Of a stretch of 64,000 bases of DNA, positions 44,541 through 57,183 are shown piece by piece (positions within the stretch are counted from its first letter, which is position 1; each line of letters begins with the position of its first letter). The notes beneath the pieces were generated by a model. That model did not search any database. It worked only from the letters and a program-made list of their open reading frames with translations, and was not told the DNA's origin. The DNA comes from Artocarpus heterophyllus (lineage: Eukaryota > Streptophyta > Magnoliopsida > Rosales > Moraceae). A program made the translations under genes and the position numbers. The DNA is taken from positions 62,001 to 126,000 of the forward strand of contig JAJQZP010000436.1 of the NCBI GenBank assembly GCA_025403435.1, given 5' to 3'.

Positions 44541-45679
44541 ATTAAAAGAAACTGAATAAGAGTCTTTAAATAAACAAGCTATAGATATTACATTCCTTTT
44601 AAGTCTAAGAACATTAAAACAATCTCGTGAAACTAAAATCCTATAATTATCAAAATAAAGATGGACGTCACCCACTACTTCAGCTAACACCAAAGATCCA
44701 TCACCCATCTGAAATATGAAGTCTTCATGTAACAGACTTCTCATTTCTTTGAACCCCTGTAGAGAAACATAAACATGATTAGTTGCTCCAAAATCTATGA
44801 CCTAAGTGTCACTTGATTCCTTAACCAAACAAGTTTCAATAATCAGAAGATCACACCTACCTCCTTAAGAAAAGAAGTCCTTGCAATTTTTCTTGATATG
44901 CCCGATCTTTGCATAGAAAAAGCACTTAAACTTTTTTGGGTTCTTCTTTTTCTTCTTCTTATTCTTGCCATTTGCATGAATAGAAGACTTCTTATTCTTA
45001 GCTTTTACTTCCTTTCATTCCTGTGGTTAGGATTAGAACCGGGTGCAGCCACCAAGTTGGCCTCGCCACCTACAAGAGTTTCCTTGATCAGATTTTTGAA
45101 CTCCTGTAACTACTTCATTAACTCTATTAAGGTCACATCTTGTCTATTGCTCAAATTGTATGAAGCTTTAAATGAGATGAACTCCTTTGATAGAGTCTAA
45201 AAAACCATAGTCATTTGTGACTTGGCATCGATATCAGCTCCATGGGCTTGAGCCTCAATAAGATAACCTATGACCAACATCATATGCTTCTTCATGAAAG
45301 TCCCTGGTCTTTGTTTACAGTTCAAAAGTTTTCAAAGTGCCTCCTGCCATTTTGTTATGGCTTGGCCTCCAAACATATCTTCAAGATTATCCAAGATCTG
45401 CTTCGCAGTCTCATAATCTTCATGTTAAGACTGCAGTATGTTAGTCATACTAGCCATAACGTAACACTGGACCTGATCATTAGCATCTTTCCAGCAATCA
45501 TACACTTGGATTTGCTCATTAGTGGATTCTCTAGTAGGTTCAGGAGGACACGGTGTTGTCAACACAAATTTTAGTTTCTTAAAGGCTAGGACAATATTCA
45601 GGTTTCTTTTCCAATCATTGTAATTCTCTCTAGTTAATTGGTTTTTATCAAGTATCGAAGATAAAGCATTTTTAGACAT
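44541..45679 (-). pseudogene. Inverted family A gag-protease fragment
   Basis: The minus strand starts at 45679 with MSKNALSSILDKNQLTRENY, followed by DWKRNLNIVL, YVMASMTNILQS, then stops; a zinc-knuckle region around 44940-44890; and the protease end RDCFNVLRLKRNVISIACLF at 44640-44560. At the codon that is TGA in A2 and A3 this copy has CGA (Arg). It breaks off at 44541 in the middle of SVSFNN. Integrase, RT and RNase H are absent. Confidence 0.83.
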
Positions 45680-47334
45680 TTTATTCTATAATAAAGAACC
45701 ATTTATCAAATATAAGCAAATAGACAATAATAATTTAGTAAGATAACATAATCAAGCAAACAAATAATTGTGCTTATGTTTCAAAACCTTGAAAAAATCA
45801 CAACCTTACAATGATAATTCTTAACCCAAAATCTAATAAGCCGCCTATGGGAGACTCACCAAATTCAATTAAGAACATAGATCCCCTCCTATCAATATAT
45901 GCCATCCAGGACCTATCTAATCAGCATATATTAATAATCGTTTTCTTTGGCCGTTAATTTTATTGACAAAGCTCCTAAGAGAGGTTAATAATAAAATTAA
46001 CTTGAGTATATAACCATCATTTTAATTATTTTATCCATGATTTATAATCACCACCTAGTGGTATGCAACAATAAATCATGCTAAAATATCTTATCCTTTT
46101 GGAGATCTAACCCAGTACATGATGAAGTCCCTTCCTAGGGTCGGAACCACCATGTGCTACTTATGGACCAATGATAGAGGCCGTAGGTCCTCTATTCGAA
46201 AACCTTCTCCCACTCAATCTTTTGAAAACAAGGCTTTATTTTAAAAGATGCATGAAAAATTTTTAATGAGCGGCACTCCCTATTCTACATGACATGTTAT
46301 CAACATACATGGTATATCATACTATAATGTAGACAAGCAAAGCAATTATGCAAAGCCACAAGCAAAATAATAATAAAGAACCGTAATATTATGGTTTCAT
46401 CCTAGAGAAAATAAATTAAAGATTACAAGAGATCAATCGAAACATATTATCGATTCTTCATCATTGTATCTTTAAGTTGTATCCGTCCTCATGGACTTCC
46501 ATTCTCAAGTCTTCTTCAATCTCGCATAGATCAAATACTTCACTTTTTCGGTCATCACAAAGTTTTGTTTTCCTTAAAATTGTCTCAAAAATAAAATCAA
46601 AACTACACCAAAAAATGTACCTTTTCTAAAACCTCACAGCTCTCTGCTGGTATGCCAATCTGTATGATTAGCCTGCCAATCATAACCTCTTGGCCTATTG
46701 AACTTGGTAGTTTGGCCTATCGCCAGAGCTGGCTTAAATCCGCCTCGCAGACAGCCTATCGAACTGGAGGTTCGGCCTGTCGGTCTACAACCATCGACAT
46801 GCCAAACTTGAAGGTTAGGATTGTCGACCGAGTAGAAATCATGTTTTTTTAGAAAATAATTTTTACGTAGTTTTTCAATCTTATTTTCAACAATTCAAAA
46901 ATATAAAATTTAGAGACTTAAGAAATACCTTTGGAATCGCTATCATCCATCTTTTAAATTTGTCTTCATTCAGAATGAATATTTAATTACAAAGTTTTGA
47001 CAAATTTAAAATTAAATAATAATTTCTAGACTGTGATGATAGGCTGCCATCTAATTACATGAAAAACCTATGTACACATTTTAACCTCTAAGGAACCATA
47101 ACGGCACAAATTAATTAATTAATTAATAATTAAATAATAATTTAATCAACCATAATTAATTAATAAACATTGACCATATAATCTCATGCAACATATAAAT
47201 ATATAGAAACGATAGAGTGCCAACTCTCTAAAAAATTAAATTCAAGCATAGGAGAGATGAAGATCACATAATTTATATATATAACATGATTACAAACTCG
47301 TAAATTTGCATAAAAACCTAGCTTTGATTCTAAT
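45680..47334 (-). mobile_element. Inverted family A leader
   Basis: Reverse complement of the A leader: acceptor-like region before gag, CCTAGG/CCTAAGA sites, array 46645-46830, and a degenerate primer site next to TGTTGG at 47335. With 42946-44540 it forms inverted arms about 1.6 kb long, separated by the gag fragment. Confidence 0.82.
46645..46830 (-). repeat. Phased palindrome array, inverted leader
   Basis: Decayed units such as TTCGGCCTGTCGGT and TTGGCCTATTGAA at about 20-24 bp steps. Confidence 0.6.
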
Positions 47335-47837
47335 TGTTGGAAAACAAGTACGCAGCAAAATTTTAAAAAAATTAAATCAGAGTATTTTCTAAAACAAAAG
47401 TTTGACATGCTATATACATAAATTGATTACATCTTACTTACCTTTGTATGCCAAAGAGCTCCTAAAATCTGTGAAGAGAAGAATGTTACAGAAGAGCCTT
47501 AACCAACTGGTCTTCTTTGCTATTCTTTGTCCACGATTGGAGTGTATATAGGCACACATCACATAGCTCTTCTTGGTGACTCTCCTTCTAACTAATTGAG
47601 AAGACTTAGAGACAAGGTTCATAATTGTGAATAATAGCTCTCAGGGAGTTTTAGAGTATCTAACACTATAGTACTCACTCTTGACTTCTCAACTGATCTA
47701 AATAACTCAATAAACTCACTCCCTATTTAGAGAGGTCAGATCCAAGGTTGATTGTTATCAGATAAAGCTTCAAAAATTCAAATCTGGATCAACTTCTAAT
47801 AAAATTGCATCAAAAATGATGATCAAATTACCGTTAG

Positions 47838-47922
47838 ATCGGTAGGCTGATAAGTCAAACTAACGAATCGGCCTACCGAACTTGCCCATCGATAGGCCGA
47901 ACTAATTGATCAGCTTGCCAAA
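47838..47922 (-). repeat. Phased palindrome array, inverted LTR
   Basis: Units at 47838, 47867, 47888 and 47909; the last three are 21 bp apart, for example ATCGGCCTACCGAA and ATCGATAGGCCGAA. Confidence 0.7.
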
Positions 47923-48350
47923 CTTGCAATAATATGATCCCTAAGAATCTTTTATTTTCTACCTGAGATTCCTTGGATAGAGCCTCAGCTTTAATTCAAA
48001 TAACCCAATAAAGAAGTTATTTGATTAAAACAATCATATCTAGATAATCTTTAGGAAAATAAATATTCCCAATAATTCAACAAGTTTATTTTGAATTAAT
48101 TTACAAAATTAATTCAACCAATAAATAGACATGAATTATCTGATGCTATCGAATTTCAACCAATCTAATAATTTAACATAGGTCACCAATTTTGAAAAAG
48201 CATGCCATATCGTAACGGGATTTATTATGAGCTAGCAAAGAGGACCGAATGAACCTATATAGTTCAAGCTCAGATAATTATAAAATATAGTATCCCAGTT
48301 ATATATTTTATAATCTCAACTCTAATGCTACTCCACTAAAAGCTTAGAGC

Positions 48351-48355
48351 TACAT
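48351..48355 (+). repeat. Target site duplication of LTR D, left
   Basis: TACAT; the partner TACAC is at 62608-62612. Other A LTRs have TGCAC at this site, so one C-to-T and a shared G-to-A explain the copies. Confidence 0.6.
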
Positions 48356-48749
48356 AGTAACACCTGCCATTTTTTATGTAACGGTTAATGATAAATATAT
48401 AACGACATTAATTAATTTTTTTATGATATAATGTTACTGACCATTTTATTTTAAGTATGATGACAGGTGACGGTCACGTAGAATTGATGTACACAGGACG
48501 TTCATATCAAAAGTGATGATAAGCTTAAAGTATTTATTATTTTTTTAAGGGTTTTCAACTTGTTCTAAATTTATAATCTTTATAATGCTCTAGAGTTTTG
48601 TATGCCCTAAAGTTAAATTCTTGATAATGACATGAATGTTGTTGCATATTTTCTTATTTTTATAATATTAATGATGTCATGATAATTACATGTGTAATAA
48701 TATTTTTGGGTCATAGAGTAAATATTATTGTCGTGTATAAACAATTATA

Positions 48750-48950
48750 TATTTTAATTATATTATATTATATTATATTATATATAACCCTTAATGTTTA
48801 TATTATATTATATTATATGTTATATATATATTATGTGATATGAACAAACGACAATTGCCGTGTAAAGAAAACAAAAAAAAAAGGTAGTAGTCGTGAGAAA
48901 AGAAAAGAAAAGGAAAAAAAAAAAAGAAAAAAAAAAGAGAAAAAAAATTG
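48750..48950 (+). repeat. AT-rich and poly-purine low-complexity tracts in LTR D
   Basis: 48755-48835 is a run of TATAT/TTATATTA repeats. 48870-48945 is almost pure A and G (AAAAGAAAAGAAAAGG...). No coding content. Confidence 0.75.
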
Positions 48951-48970
48951 AATTAGACTACGATTAGGGT

Positions 48971-48975
48971 TTTAG
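48971..48975 (+). repeat. Target site duplication of Gypsy C, left
   Basis: TTTAG; identical partner at 60003-60007. Confidence 0.9.
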
Positions 48976-49241
48976 TGTAACGCCCCCTATTTCAAACGTC
49001 ACAGATGTCGTTACATTCATACATTACATACTTATTTGCACTTTAAAAGTAAACATAGTTAAAGAAAACATAACTAGGATCCATACATACATTTTTTTTA
49101 AACAACATTCATTAACTTAATCCATAATTTAATTTCACATTAATATTAATCATAAACTTTCTTTAATAAAATAAATACACCAAATTGTAAAATCAAAATT
49201 TATAGAACATCATATCATTTAAAAGCTACTTGCTCCCATAG

Positions 49242-49393
49242 TTCGGTAGGCCGAACTTGGGACTTCGGTAGGCCGGCAGAGGCTCTGTAAATCTGGACTT
49301 AAAAACTTGCAAAGTTCGGCAAGCTGAAAACGTGATCGGCAGTCCAAACATTCTTACATCGGTATGCCGACCAATGATGTTCAGCAGACCGAC
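49242..49393 (-). repeat. Palindrome array near the U5 end, left LTR of Gypsy C
   Basis: Units such as TTCGGTAGGCCGAA, TTCGGTAGGCCGGC, TTCGGCAAGCTGAA, ATCGGTATGCCGAC and TTCAGCAGACCGAC. One 22-bp unit fewer than in 57184-57357. Confidence 0.8.
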
Positions 49394-51667
49394 AGAGCTA
49401 AAAACCTTTAGAAAACTTAATTTGTAAAACAGATTCAACTTTCAAAATGCGGAAAATCAAATTCTTAAAATGATAAAATAAAATATTAAAACATAGTTCT
49501 TGTATTCTTAAAACTTAACAAATAAATATGTCCAAAATGTAAAACTTGATTTAAATCATATAAACTTTCTTCTTGGCGTTCTTTTGGCTACAATTCATCG
49601 TACTTTGCTCATACGCCTTCCCATATCCTCCGCCTAGTCCATGACTTTCTTACCCTTATCTGCAACATGACATAAACTTGAATAAGCTAATGCTTAGTAA
49701 GTACATATATTTCTCACAATTTAAAAACATTTCATAAATATCATCATCATCATCATATCATAATAGTGCATTAAGCACATTTTCATAGAAACATATCTTT
49801 CGTTACTTGACCATATTCAAATTTATTCCATTTTATCTTAAGGGCCCAAGTGTTGCACCATAATCATCATCGTAGGCGCGCCGTCATGAAAGGAGAAGGG
49901 TAGCTAATCCTAAACCAAACATGACATCATAACATATTATAACATTGGTGTACAACACTTATTTAGGTGATACATATGTATACTTATTTATACTTTCATG
50001 CTTTCAAATATCCCATCATCATACATGCATAACTTTATGAACATTAAAATATTTCATAAGAAAACTTTAAATGAAACCATCATAAAATTCATCATACAAT
50101 AATTATTATTATGTACATAATTTCAAACCTTATAAAACATATCATGTTGCAGGTGAGAATGTACTTACCTTTATAGCCAGCTTACTCAACCTTATATATG
50201 TCGGTGATGACGCTATGGTCTCAATGTGCTCGTTCCTTAGTGTGTTCATGCCACTTATTCTTTTAAAGATACAAAATAAAAATTAATACTTATATTCATA
50301 GAATAATACATCCATTCCATAAAACATTACACATACATTCATTTCTTAAAACATAATTTATAACATGCCTTCATGACCATAATCACCAAAATTATCAACA
50401 TCAATATATTTCTAACCTCCATGAATTAAAAACTTAATAACTCAACATTCACACATAAATTAAAACACCTAAATTGGCAGAGCAAAGATATCATATACAC
50501 ATATTACCATGATTTTTCTTTAATCATAAAGATTTCATACAATCCAAAACATTCATTAAAAGATGTGAACAAAATAACCTTTATTAATATACAGGCAGTG
50601 AGTTGCATGCATTTTCTAACAATTAGAATACATATATTTTAATTTTAAAACTCATAATAACATCTTATTATCATACATTTCAATATCATAAAATTATTTC
50701 ATCATCAATAAAATCATTTAAACATATAAAACATTACATAAAATGAAGGTCCAAAATTAACATTGTTAAAATAGTTTTCTTGGCCTAATCTCATAGAATT
50801 TTCACAACACATAATTCACTCATCAAGATGTTACCAAACTTTGCAGTCCATAACATAACAGAGACATGAATATTCTTGCTAAATTTCGTAGCAAACAAAA
50901 ACACATTTACTCCTTGAACAAAAATTACATTTTTCATGCATCATAGCTAAATAGCAACATTTTACTGTGAGTGGTAGAGGATAGAAAATTCATAACTTAT
51001 CATAGAAAAATTGAAACGACTTGGAACTTGGAGGAACATTGCATAACATAAACATGGATAACATTTTAAAAATTCAGAGTCAACGAAATTTTGTAGAAAA
51101 AGATATGGTAGTCATATGTCAAGAAAGATTTCATTTCAAAATTAAACCGAAAAAGCACCCTTACCTCAAAACGATTCTTCTCAAATTCCTTCAAATTCAT
51201 CCAAAGAAAACTCAATATGTCTCAATTATTTGCAAGAGAATAGAGGAAAAGACAAGGAAGAAATTCGTGAAGAAGAGAGAGAGTGAGAGGGAAAACGAGA
51301 GAGAGATATAGAGAAAGAAAAGAACATTTTTTTTAATTAACATAATGAGCATAACATAAAAATTTTTGGAGTCAAAACTCTCTATTAAGTCAGAAATTTA
51401 TGACTCATCTAGACTAAATTTTCATGGAGAAGGAGAGAAAATTAGGGAAAGTCAAAACCATTAGTCTCACGTACCATATCTTGCCTTCTAAAAAAATAGG
51501 AAACCAATATCAATTTCATTCCATCAATGCCAAGTCAAACGTTTTATTTCCTTAAATGAGAAAATTAATTCATAATTATACCAATTAATCTCATTAAAAC
51601 ACCCAATCAACGTAATTATCTCAGCCATAAATTTGGAGAGATTTCTGCTGACTGCTCGTCAGCTGTC

Positions 51668-51795
51668 ATCGGCCTGGCGACTGCACAATTTGGCCTGCCG
51701 ATTCCATGAAGTCTGGCCTACCGATGGTTTCCATCGGCCTGCCGATCATTAACAGGCTATTCGGCCTGCCGAACTTGAAGGTCCGGCCTGCCGAA
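51668..51795 (-). repeat. Palindrome array in U3, left LTR of Gypsy C
   Basis: Six units at 51668, 51689, 51712, 51733, 51760 and 51782 (steps 21, 23, 21, 27, 22), including ATCGGCCTGCCGAT and TTCGGCCTGCCGAA. Confidence 0.85.
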
Positions 51796-52030
51796 CTATC
51801 CTTAAAATGTAATATATTATATCATTCATAAATAAACATACATTGTAACTAACGTGAACACTTGAGCACATCGATTCCATGCGATCATCACCTGTCATAA
51901 CACTTAGAATAAATAGTTAATAACATTACGATCAAAAATCATAACATATAACATAAATTATTAATAAAATTTACTTAACGTCGTTACTAACTTAACATGA
52001 TCCGTTACATCAAAATGGGTGGGTGTTACA

Positions 52031-52045
52031 ATTCTCCCCACCTTA
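52031..52045 (-). other. Polypurine tract of Gypsy C
   Basis: ATTCTCCCCACCTTA on the + strand, that is TAAGGTGGGGAGAAT next to the 3' LTR. Confidence 0.8.
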
Positions 52046-52066
52046 TAGAAGTTTTGTCCTCGAAAC

Positions 52067-53445
52067 TTAGAATAACTGCGGATACTTAGATCTCATGTCA
52101 TCTTCACGTTCCCATGTAGCTTCTTCAACTTGATGATTTTGCCATAACACCTTGACCAATGGAATTTCTTTATTCCTCAAGGTCTTGGTTTTTCGATCGA
52201 GTATCTCTACCGGCTTTTCTTCATAACTTAAGTCTTCCCGTATCTCGATCACTTGTGGCTCAATCACATGTGTAGGGTCTGGGAAATACTTCTTGAGCAT
52301 GGAGACATGAAACACATCATGCATTGCGGACATTTCTGAAGGCAACCTCAGCTGATAAGCTACTTTGCCTATTCGCTTCACAATTTCATAAGGACCAATG
52401 AATCTTGGACTTAACTTGCTTTTCTTCCCAAACCTCATAACTCCCTTCATTGGTGCAACTTTCAAAAACACATATTCGCCTATGCGAATTCTAAGGGTCT
52501 TCTTCTCTTGTCGGCATAACTCTTCTGACAGCTTTAAGCGGTCTCTATTCTTTTTCTTATCAACTTTATCATCTCAGAAGTTTCGTTAACAAAATCAGTT
52601 CTTTCAGCATCGATGCTTTCCATTAACTTCTTCTCACCAGCTTTGTGCCAACATATAGACGACCTACATTTTTGCCCATACAGAGCTTCATAAAGTGCCA
52701 TCCCAATTGTCGCCTGGAAGCTGTTGTTGTAAGCAAACTTTGCAAATGGCAACATTTTACATTAGCTGGTCTTAAAATCGAGGGAACAAGCTCGTAGCAT
52801 ATCTTCTAAAATCAAGTTTGTCCTCTCCATTTGGCCGTCTGTCTGAGGATGAAAAGCTGTATTGAAATGTAGCCTGGTTCCCATAGCCATCTGTACACTC
52901 TTCCAAAACTTAGATGTGAACCTACCATCACAATCTGAGATGATTGGCTTGGGAATTCCATGAAGTCATACATTCTCCTTAACATAGAGTTCCGCTAACC
53001 GTTCCATAGAGTAAGTGATCTTGATAGGAATGAAATGCACCGTCTTAGTAAGTCAATCCACAACTACCCAAATTACATCATAACCGTTCATAGTTCTGGG
53101 CAAACCAGTAATGAAATCCATTGCTATATCCTCCCATTTCTATTCTGGTATTTGGATAGACTATAAATCACCACCAGGTCTCTAGTGTTTAGCCTTAACT
53201 TGCTGACATGTCATACATTTCTTCGCATACAAAGCAACATCACGTTTCATTCCAAACCACCAAAAGTTACGCCTTAGATCATTATACATCTTTGTTGCAC
53301 CTGGATGAATAAAGTAAGGAGTGTAATGAATTTCCGCCAAGATCTTTTCCCTTAAGTCATCAACATTGGGAATGCATAAGCGGTCTTTGAGGTACAATGT
53401 TCTGTCATCCGTAATACGAAACTCTTGACATTTTCTTTCTTTCAT
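52067..53445 (-). pseudogene. Gypsy C: integrase and chromodomain-like end
   Basis: Starts with a zinc region, HPGATKMYNDLRRNFWWFGM and CMTCQQVKAKH. The core can be followed as MDFITGLPRT, VVVD, SDCDGRFTSKFWKSVQ and HPQTDGQMERTN, so the three acidic residues are recognisable. Then NNSFQATIGMALYEALYGQK, VFLKVAPMKGVMRFGKKSKL, GPYEIVKRIG, and the end EILDRKTKTLRNKEIPLVKV then WQNHQVEEATWERE, a Tekay/Del-type chromodomain tail. Stops near 53179, 53161, 53055, 52967, 52760 and 52530, mostly at Trp or Gln codons, break it. Confidence 0.87.
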
Positions 53446-53448
53446 TTC

Positions 53449-55140
53449 TTACTTAATCCTTACAAGACTTACATCTTCATCTTGTTTTCTCCGAATTTCA
53501 TCATACATCGTCAGAGCAAGAGAGAGTGCTGAGAGCTGACCTACTAGAAGTTCCAAACCAAAGTCTAGAATTTCCTTTTTTAAAGGTGGAGACATTGCTT
53601 GCATTGACATCAACGTGGCAACTGACTTCCTACTTAGACCATCAGCCACTCGGTTAACTTTTCCAGGATGATAAAGGATTTTACAATTGTAATCCTTCAC
53701 CAACTCTAGCCATCTTTGTTGTCTCATGTTCAAGTCTCTTTGCGTGAAGAAGTACTTCAGACTTTGGTGATCAGTGAAGATCTTGCATTGGACCCCATAT
53801 AAATAGTGCCTCCATATCTTCAATGCAAAAACGACTGCTGCTAACTCAAGGTCATGAGTAGGATAGTTCTTTTCGTAATCCTTCAGTTGTCTTGACGCAT
53901 AAGCAATCACCCTTTCATTTTACATTAAAACAGCTCCGAGGCTCATCTTGGATGCATCACTATAAATTACAAATCCATCATTCCCTTCTGGTATAGCCAA
54001 TACTGGAGCTGTCGTTAGCCTCTTCTTCAGTTCTTGAAAACTCTTCTCGCATGCATCTGTCCATTCATACTTCTTTCCCTTACGAGTTAGATCCGTGAGT
54101 GGAGCTACTATTTTGGAGAAATCTTCTACGAATCTCTGATAATATCCTGCTAGTCCCAAGAAGCTCCTTATTTCACATGCATTCGTCGGTTGCTTCCAGT
54201 TGAGAACAGCCTCTACTTTAGCAGGGTCAACCATAATCCCTTCCTTCGATATAACATGCCCCATGAAAGACACTTTATCAAGCCAAAACTTGCACTTGGA
54301 GAACTTTGCATATAGCTGGTGTCTTCTTAAAGTCTCCAACACAATCCTTAAATGCTCCACATGTTTTTCTTGATTCTTTGAATAGACAAGAATATCATCG
54401 ATAAATACAACAACAAATTTATCAAGGAAATCCTTGAATACCCGGTTCATGAAATCCATAAAAGCGACAGGTGCATTCGTCAGACCGAAAGGCATAACCA
54501 CAAATTCATAGTGACCATACCTCGATTGAAAGGCAGTCTTGGGAATATCTCCTTCTTTAATCTTCAGTTGGTGATAACCTGATCATAGATCAATCTTTGA
54601 AAACACAGATGCACCCTTGAGTTGATCAAACAAATCATCGATTCGAGGCAACGGGTACTTGTTCTTGATTGTCACCTTGTTCAGCTCTCTATAGTCAATG
54701 TAGAGTCTCATAAAGCCATTTTTCTTCTTTACAAACAAAAGTGGAGCTCCCCATGGTGAGTAGCTCGACCTGATGAAGCCTTTGTCAAGGAGCTCCTTTA
54801 ATTGTGTGTGAAGCTCTTTTAACTCTATCGGGGCCATTCTGTACGGTGCTCTTGAGATTGGATCGGTGCCTAGAGCGAGCTCAATCTCGAATTCAACTTC
54901 TCTTTCTGGCGGTAGACTTGTCAGATCATCAGGAAACACTTCTGCATATTCATGAACTATAGGTACATCTTCAATTCTTATCTTTTCTTCTTGGCTTTTG
55001 TCTACAATGTTCGCCAGATAGCCCATGCAGCCACTTGCTAATAACTTCCTTGCTTTCATTGCAGATAAAAACATGTTCGGTTTCTTCCTGGACTCTCCAA
55101 CATAAATGAATTTCTAATCACCTTCTGGATGGAAGATCAC
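53449..55140 (-). pseudogene. Gypsy C: reverse transcriptase and RNase H
   Basis: [42 protein letters not shown] (catalytic Asp), stop at 54582, then [20 protein letters not shown] and [20 protein letters not shown] with the FIDD active site, [20 protein letters not shown]. RNase [19 protein letters not shown], stop at 53920, then [58 protein letters not shown]. Catalytic residues are present; only a few stops separate long open pieces (54501-53920, 53910-53449). Confidence 0.9.
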
Positions 55141-55560
55141 CTTTCATTTCTGGCATTCAATAGAAGCATTGTACGTGCTTAGGAAATTCATCCCAAGAAT
55201 CATATCGTAATCATGCATGTCGATCACAATAAGGTTGACGAAAAGTTTCCTATTAGAAATCCATAGGGGTACTGTACGCAGACAATGCGTAGATAATATC
55301 ACTTCCCCGGAGGGTAGTGTCGTAGTGAATCCCTATCTCATAGGCTCTAAACAAACCTCTAAATTTTTAACAAATGACATGGATAGAAAAGAATGAGTAG
55401 CACCCGTATCAAAGAGAACATAAGCATCATTAGATAAACTTGTTATCTGACCTGTGACCACATTGGAGGCTTCAGCAACCACTTGTTCTTTTGTCATGGC
55501 ATAAATGCGGGCATTCATCGGTGGGGCTTCAATTCTCCCTTGACTGATAAGTGGCCCTTC
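55141..55560 (-). pseudogene. Gypsy C: aspartic protease
   Basis: Reads DAYVLFDTGATHSFLSMSFV (about 55430-55372) with the DTGA active site, then LEVCLEPMR and a stop at 55333. The following part to the RT contains ILGMNFLSTYNASIECQ-like sequence with stops. Confidence 0.85.
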
Positions 55561-56701
55561 AAGGGAAGCTTGCATCTGATGAAGCTGGGCTTGAGGAGGA
55601 GCTCTCTGAGGGGCATTGGCATTCATCAATTTGGGGTAGTTCTTGACAAAGTGGTCTTCACGGCCACAAATAAAACATTGGTTTGTCCCCAAGTGGCATT
55701 CCGCTGGATGTTTCTTTCCACATTTGGCACATGGTTGAAACCGCCTGTTATTGTTGTTGTGCTGACCATCATTATGCCTCTTGTTGTCTTGGCCCTGCTG
55801 GTTTTGAGGATTGCCCTTCCTCTTGTTGTTCCTCCAAATTCTGGTTGTTGTTGTTGCTACTGTTGTTGTTGTTGTTGTTTCGGTGTGGAGGACGGTTCTG
55901 GTTGTTTGCATTATTGGCTTGTTGGCCCGAATGAGGCTAGTTCCTTCTTAGTTTAGATAAGTGGAACTCCGCACATTGGGCTCTCATGACAAACTACTCT
56001 TGAGTCCTGGGTGGACATGGCGCATCAGCGATAGCAGCAATTTCAGGCCTGAGGACCTTGATCAGCCTGAAGACCCTTTCATTTTCATCCATAACCATCC
56101 CTAGGCATAGACGGGCTAGTTGGTCAAACTTTTTCACAACATCTGTGACTGACATATCCCCCTGGCACAGATTCTCAAACTCCTCATAATGCTTCCTTGT
56201 AATGTTCATGTGGAAAAACTTCATGTTAAACTCGTGAACAAAGTCTACCCAAGACATCTCTTTAACGTTCCTGCTCTGTTTGATGCCGTCCCACCAAATC
56301 TTGGCCTCCATGGTGAGGCAGTACGAGGCACAGAGGACCTTTTCATTGTCCGTGAAGCCCATGAGTCTTAGGGTGGCCTCAATCATCTTTAACCATCCTT
56401 GAGCTGCTAACGGATCCTTTGAACCCTCGAAGTCTGCTGGCTTAACTCTCTTCCATCTGACCAGTAGGGGTTCCTGATTAACCGCTCTGGGTTCAGCAAC
56501 AAGAGCTGGAACTTCATTAACTGGTGGCTGCGGAGGAGGAGGAGGCACGTCATTGCCTCGTCGATCGTCATTCTGGCCGTTGGCCCTTAACGCAGCAATT
56601 TCTCTTCTTTGATCCTCAAGTTGCCTCTGTAACTTAGCGATCATAGTCATAAGCCTTTCATTGGTTTGGGTGCGTGTTTGCATTCTTCTGTGGCCGTCCA
56701 T
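55561..56701 (-). pseudogene. Gypsy C: gag
   Basis: Starts at ATG 56701: MDGHRRMQTRTQTNERLMTM, with a predicted coiled coil (LQRQLEDQRREIAALR), a Pro run, and the retrotransposon gag domain WLKMIEATLRLMGFTDNEKV, AKIWWDGIK, YEEFENLCQGDMSVTDVVKK. A stop at 55994 and a frame break follow. A Thr/Asn-rich stretch from (GTT)n-type repeats near 55845-55890 comes next, then the zinc knuckle CFICGREDHFVKNYP, whose last Cys is Tyr. Confidence 0.88.
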
Positions 56702-56900
56702 CGTTTATTCTCCTAAAAGAATTAGGAACATAGAAATAATCTTCTAATATGAGACAGGTTTTCACTATAAAAACATTAATCGTTAAACATCTAAACCTTA
56801 ATCTTATCATCATACTTGCATCAAAACATCTAACTTTAAAACATACTTACTTGGAGGACTTGGATTGACGTGTGGCGATATGAATTGTAATCAAAAATTT

Positions 56901-56913
56901 GCTCTGATACCAA
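56901..56913 (-). other. Primer binding site of Gypsy C
   Basis: On the minus strand TTGGTATCAGAGC lies a few bases after the 5' LTR: a match to the tRNA-Met site. Confidence 0.85.
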
Positions 56914-57183
56914 AGCCTGTAACACCCCTTTTTTCAGACGTCACAGATGTCATTACATTCATACATTACATACTTATTTGCACTTTAAATGTAAACATAG
57001 TTAAAGAAAACATAACCAGGATCTATACATACATTTTTTTTAAACAACATTTATTAACTTAATCCATAATTTAATTTCACATTAATATTAATCATAAACT
57101 TTCTTTAATAAAATAAATATACCAAATTGTAAAATCAAAATTTTTAGGACATCATATCATTTAAAAGCTACTTGCTCCCATAG

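Larger units (their letters stand above)
47335..48355 (-). repeat. Inverted family A LTR, first part
   Basis: Reverse complement of the last ~1.0 kb of an A LTR, including the array 47838-47922 and a TATA position that has decayed to CTATTTAGAG (about 47724). It is cut at 48355 by solo LTR D and continues at 62608. Confidence 0.82.
48976..52030 (-). repeat. 3' LTR of Gypsy C
   Basis: TGTAACGCCCCC to GGGTGTTACA on the + strand. Arrays at 49242-49393 and 51668-51795. A GA-rich tract at 51275-51320. Confidence 0.92.

Noticed and set aside
51021..51311. A 96-codon + strand frame ending in Arg/Glu repeats
   Set aside because: Lies in the Gypsy C LTR; the end is a GAGA low-complexity tract.
55483..55956. 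A 157-codon + strand frame rich in Cys and Val
   Set aside because: It is the antisense of the Gypsy C gag/protease region and its GTT/CTG-type repeats.
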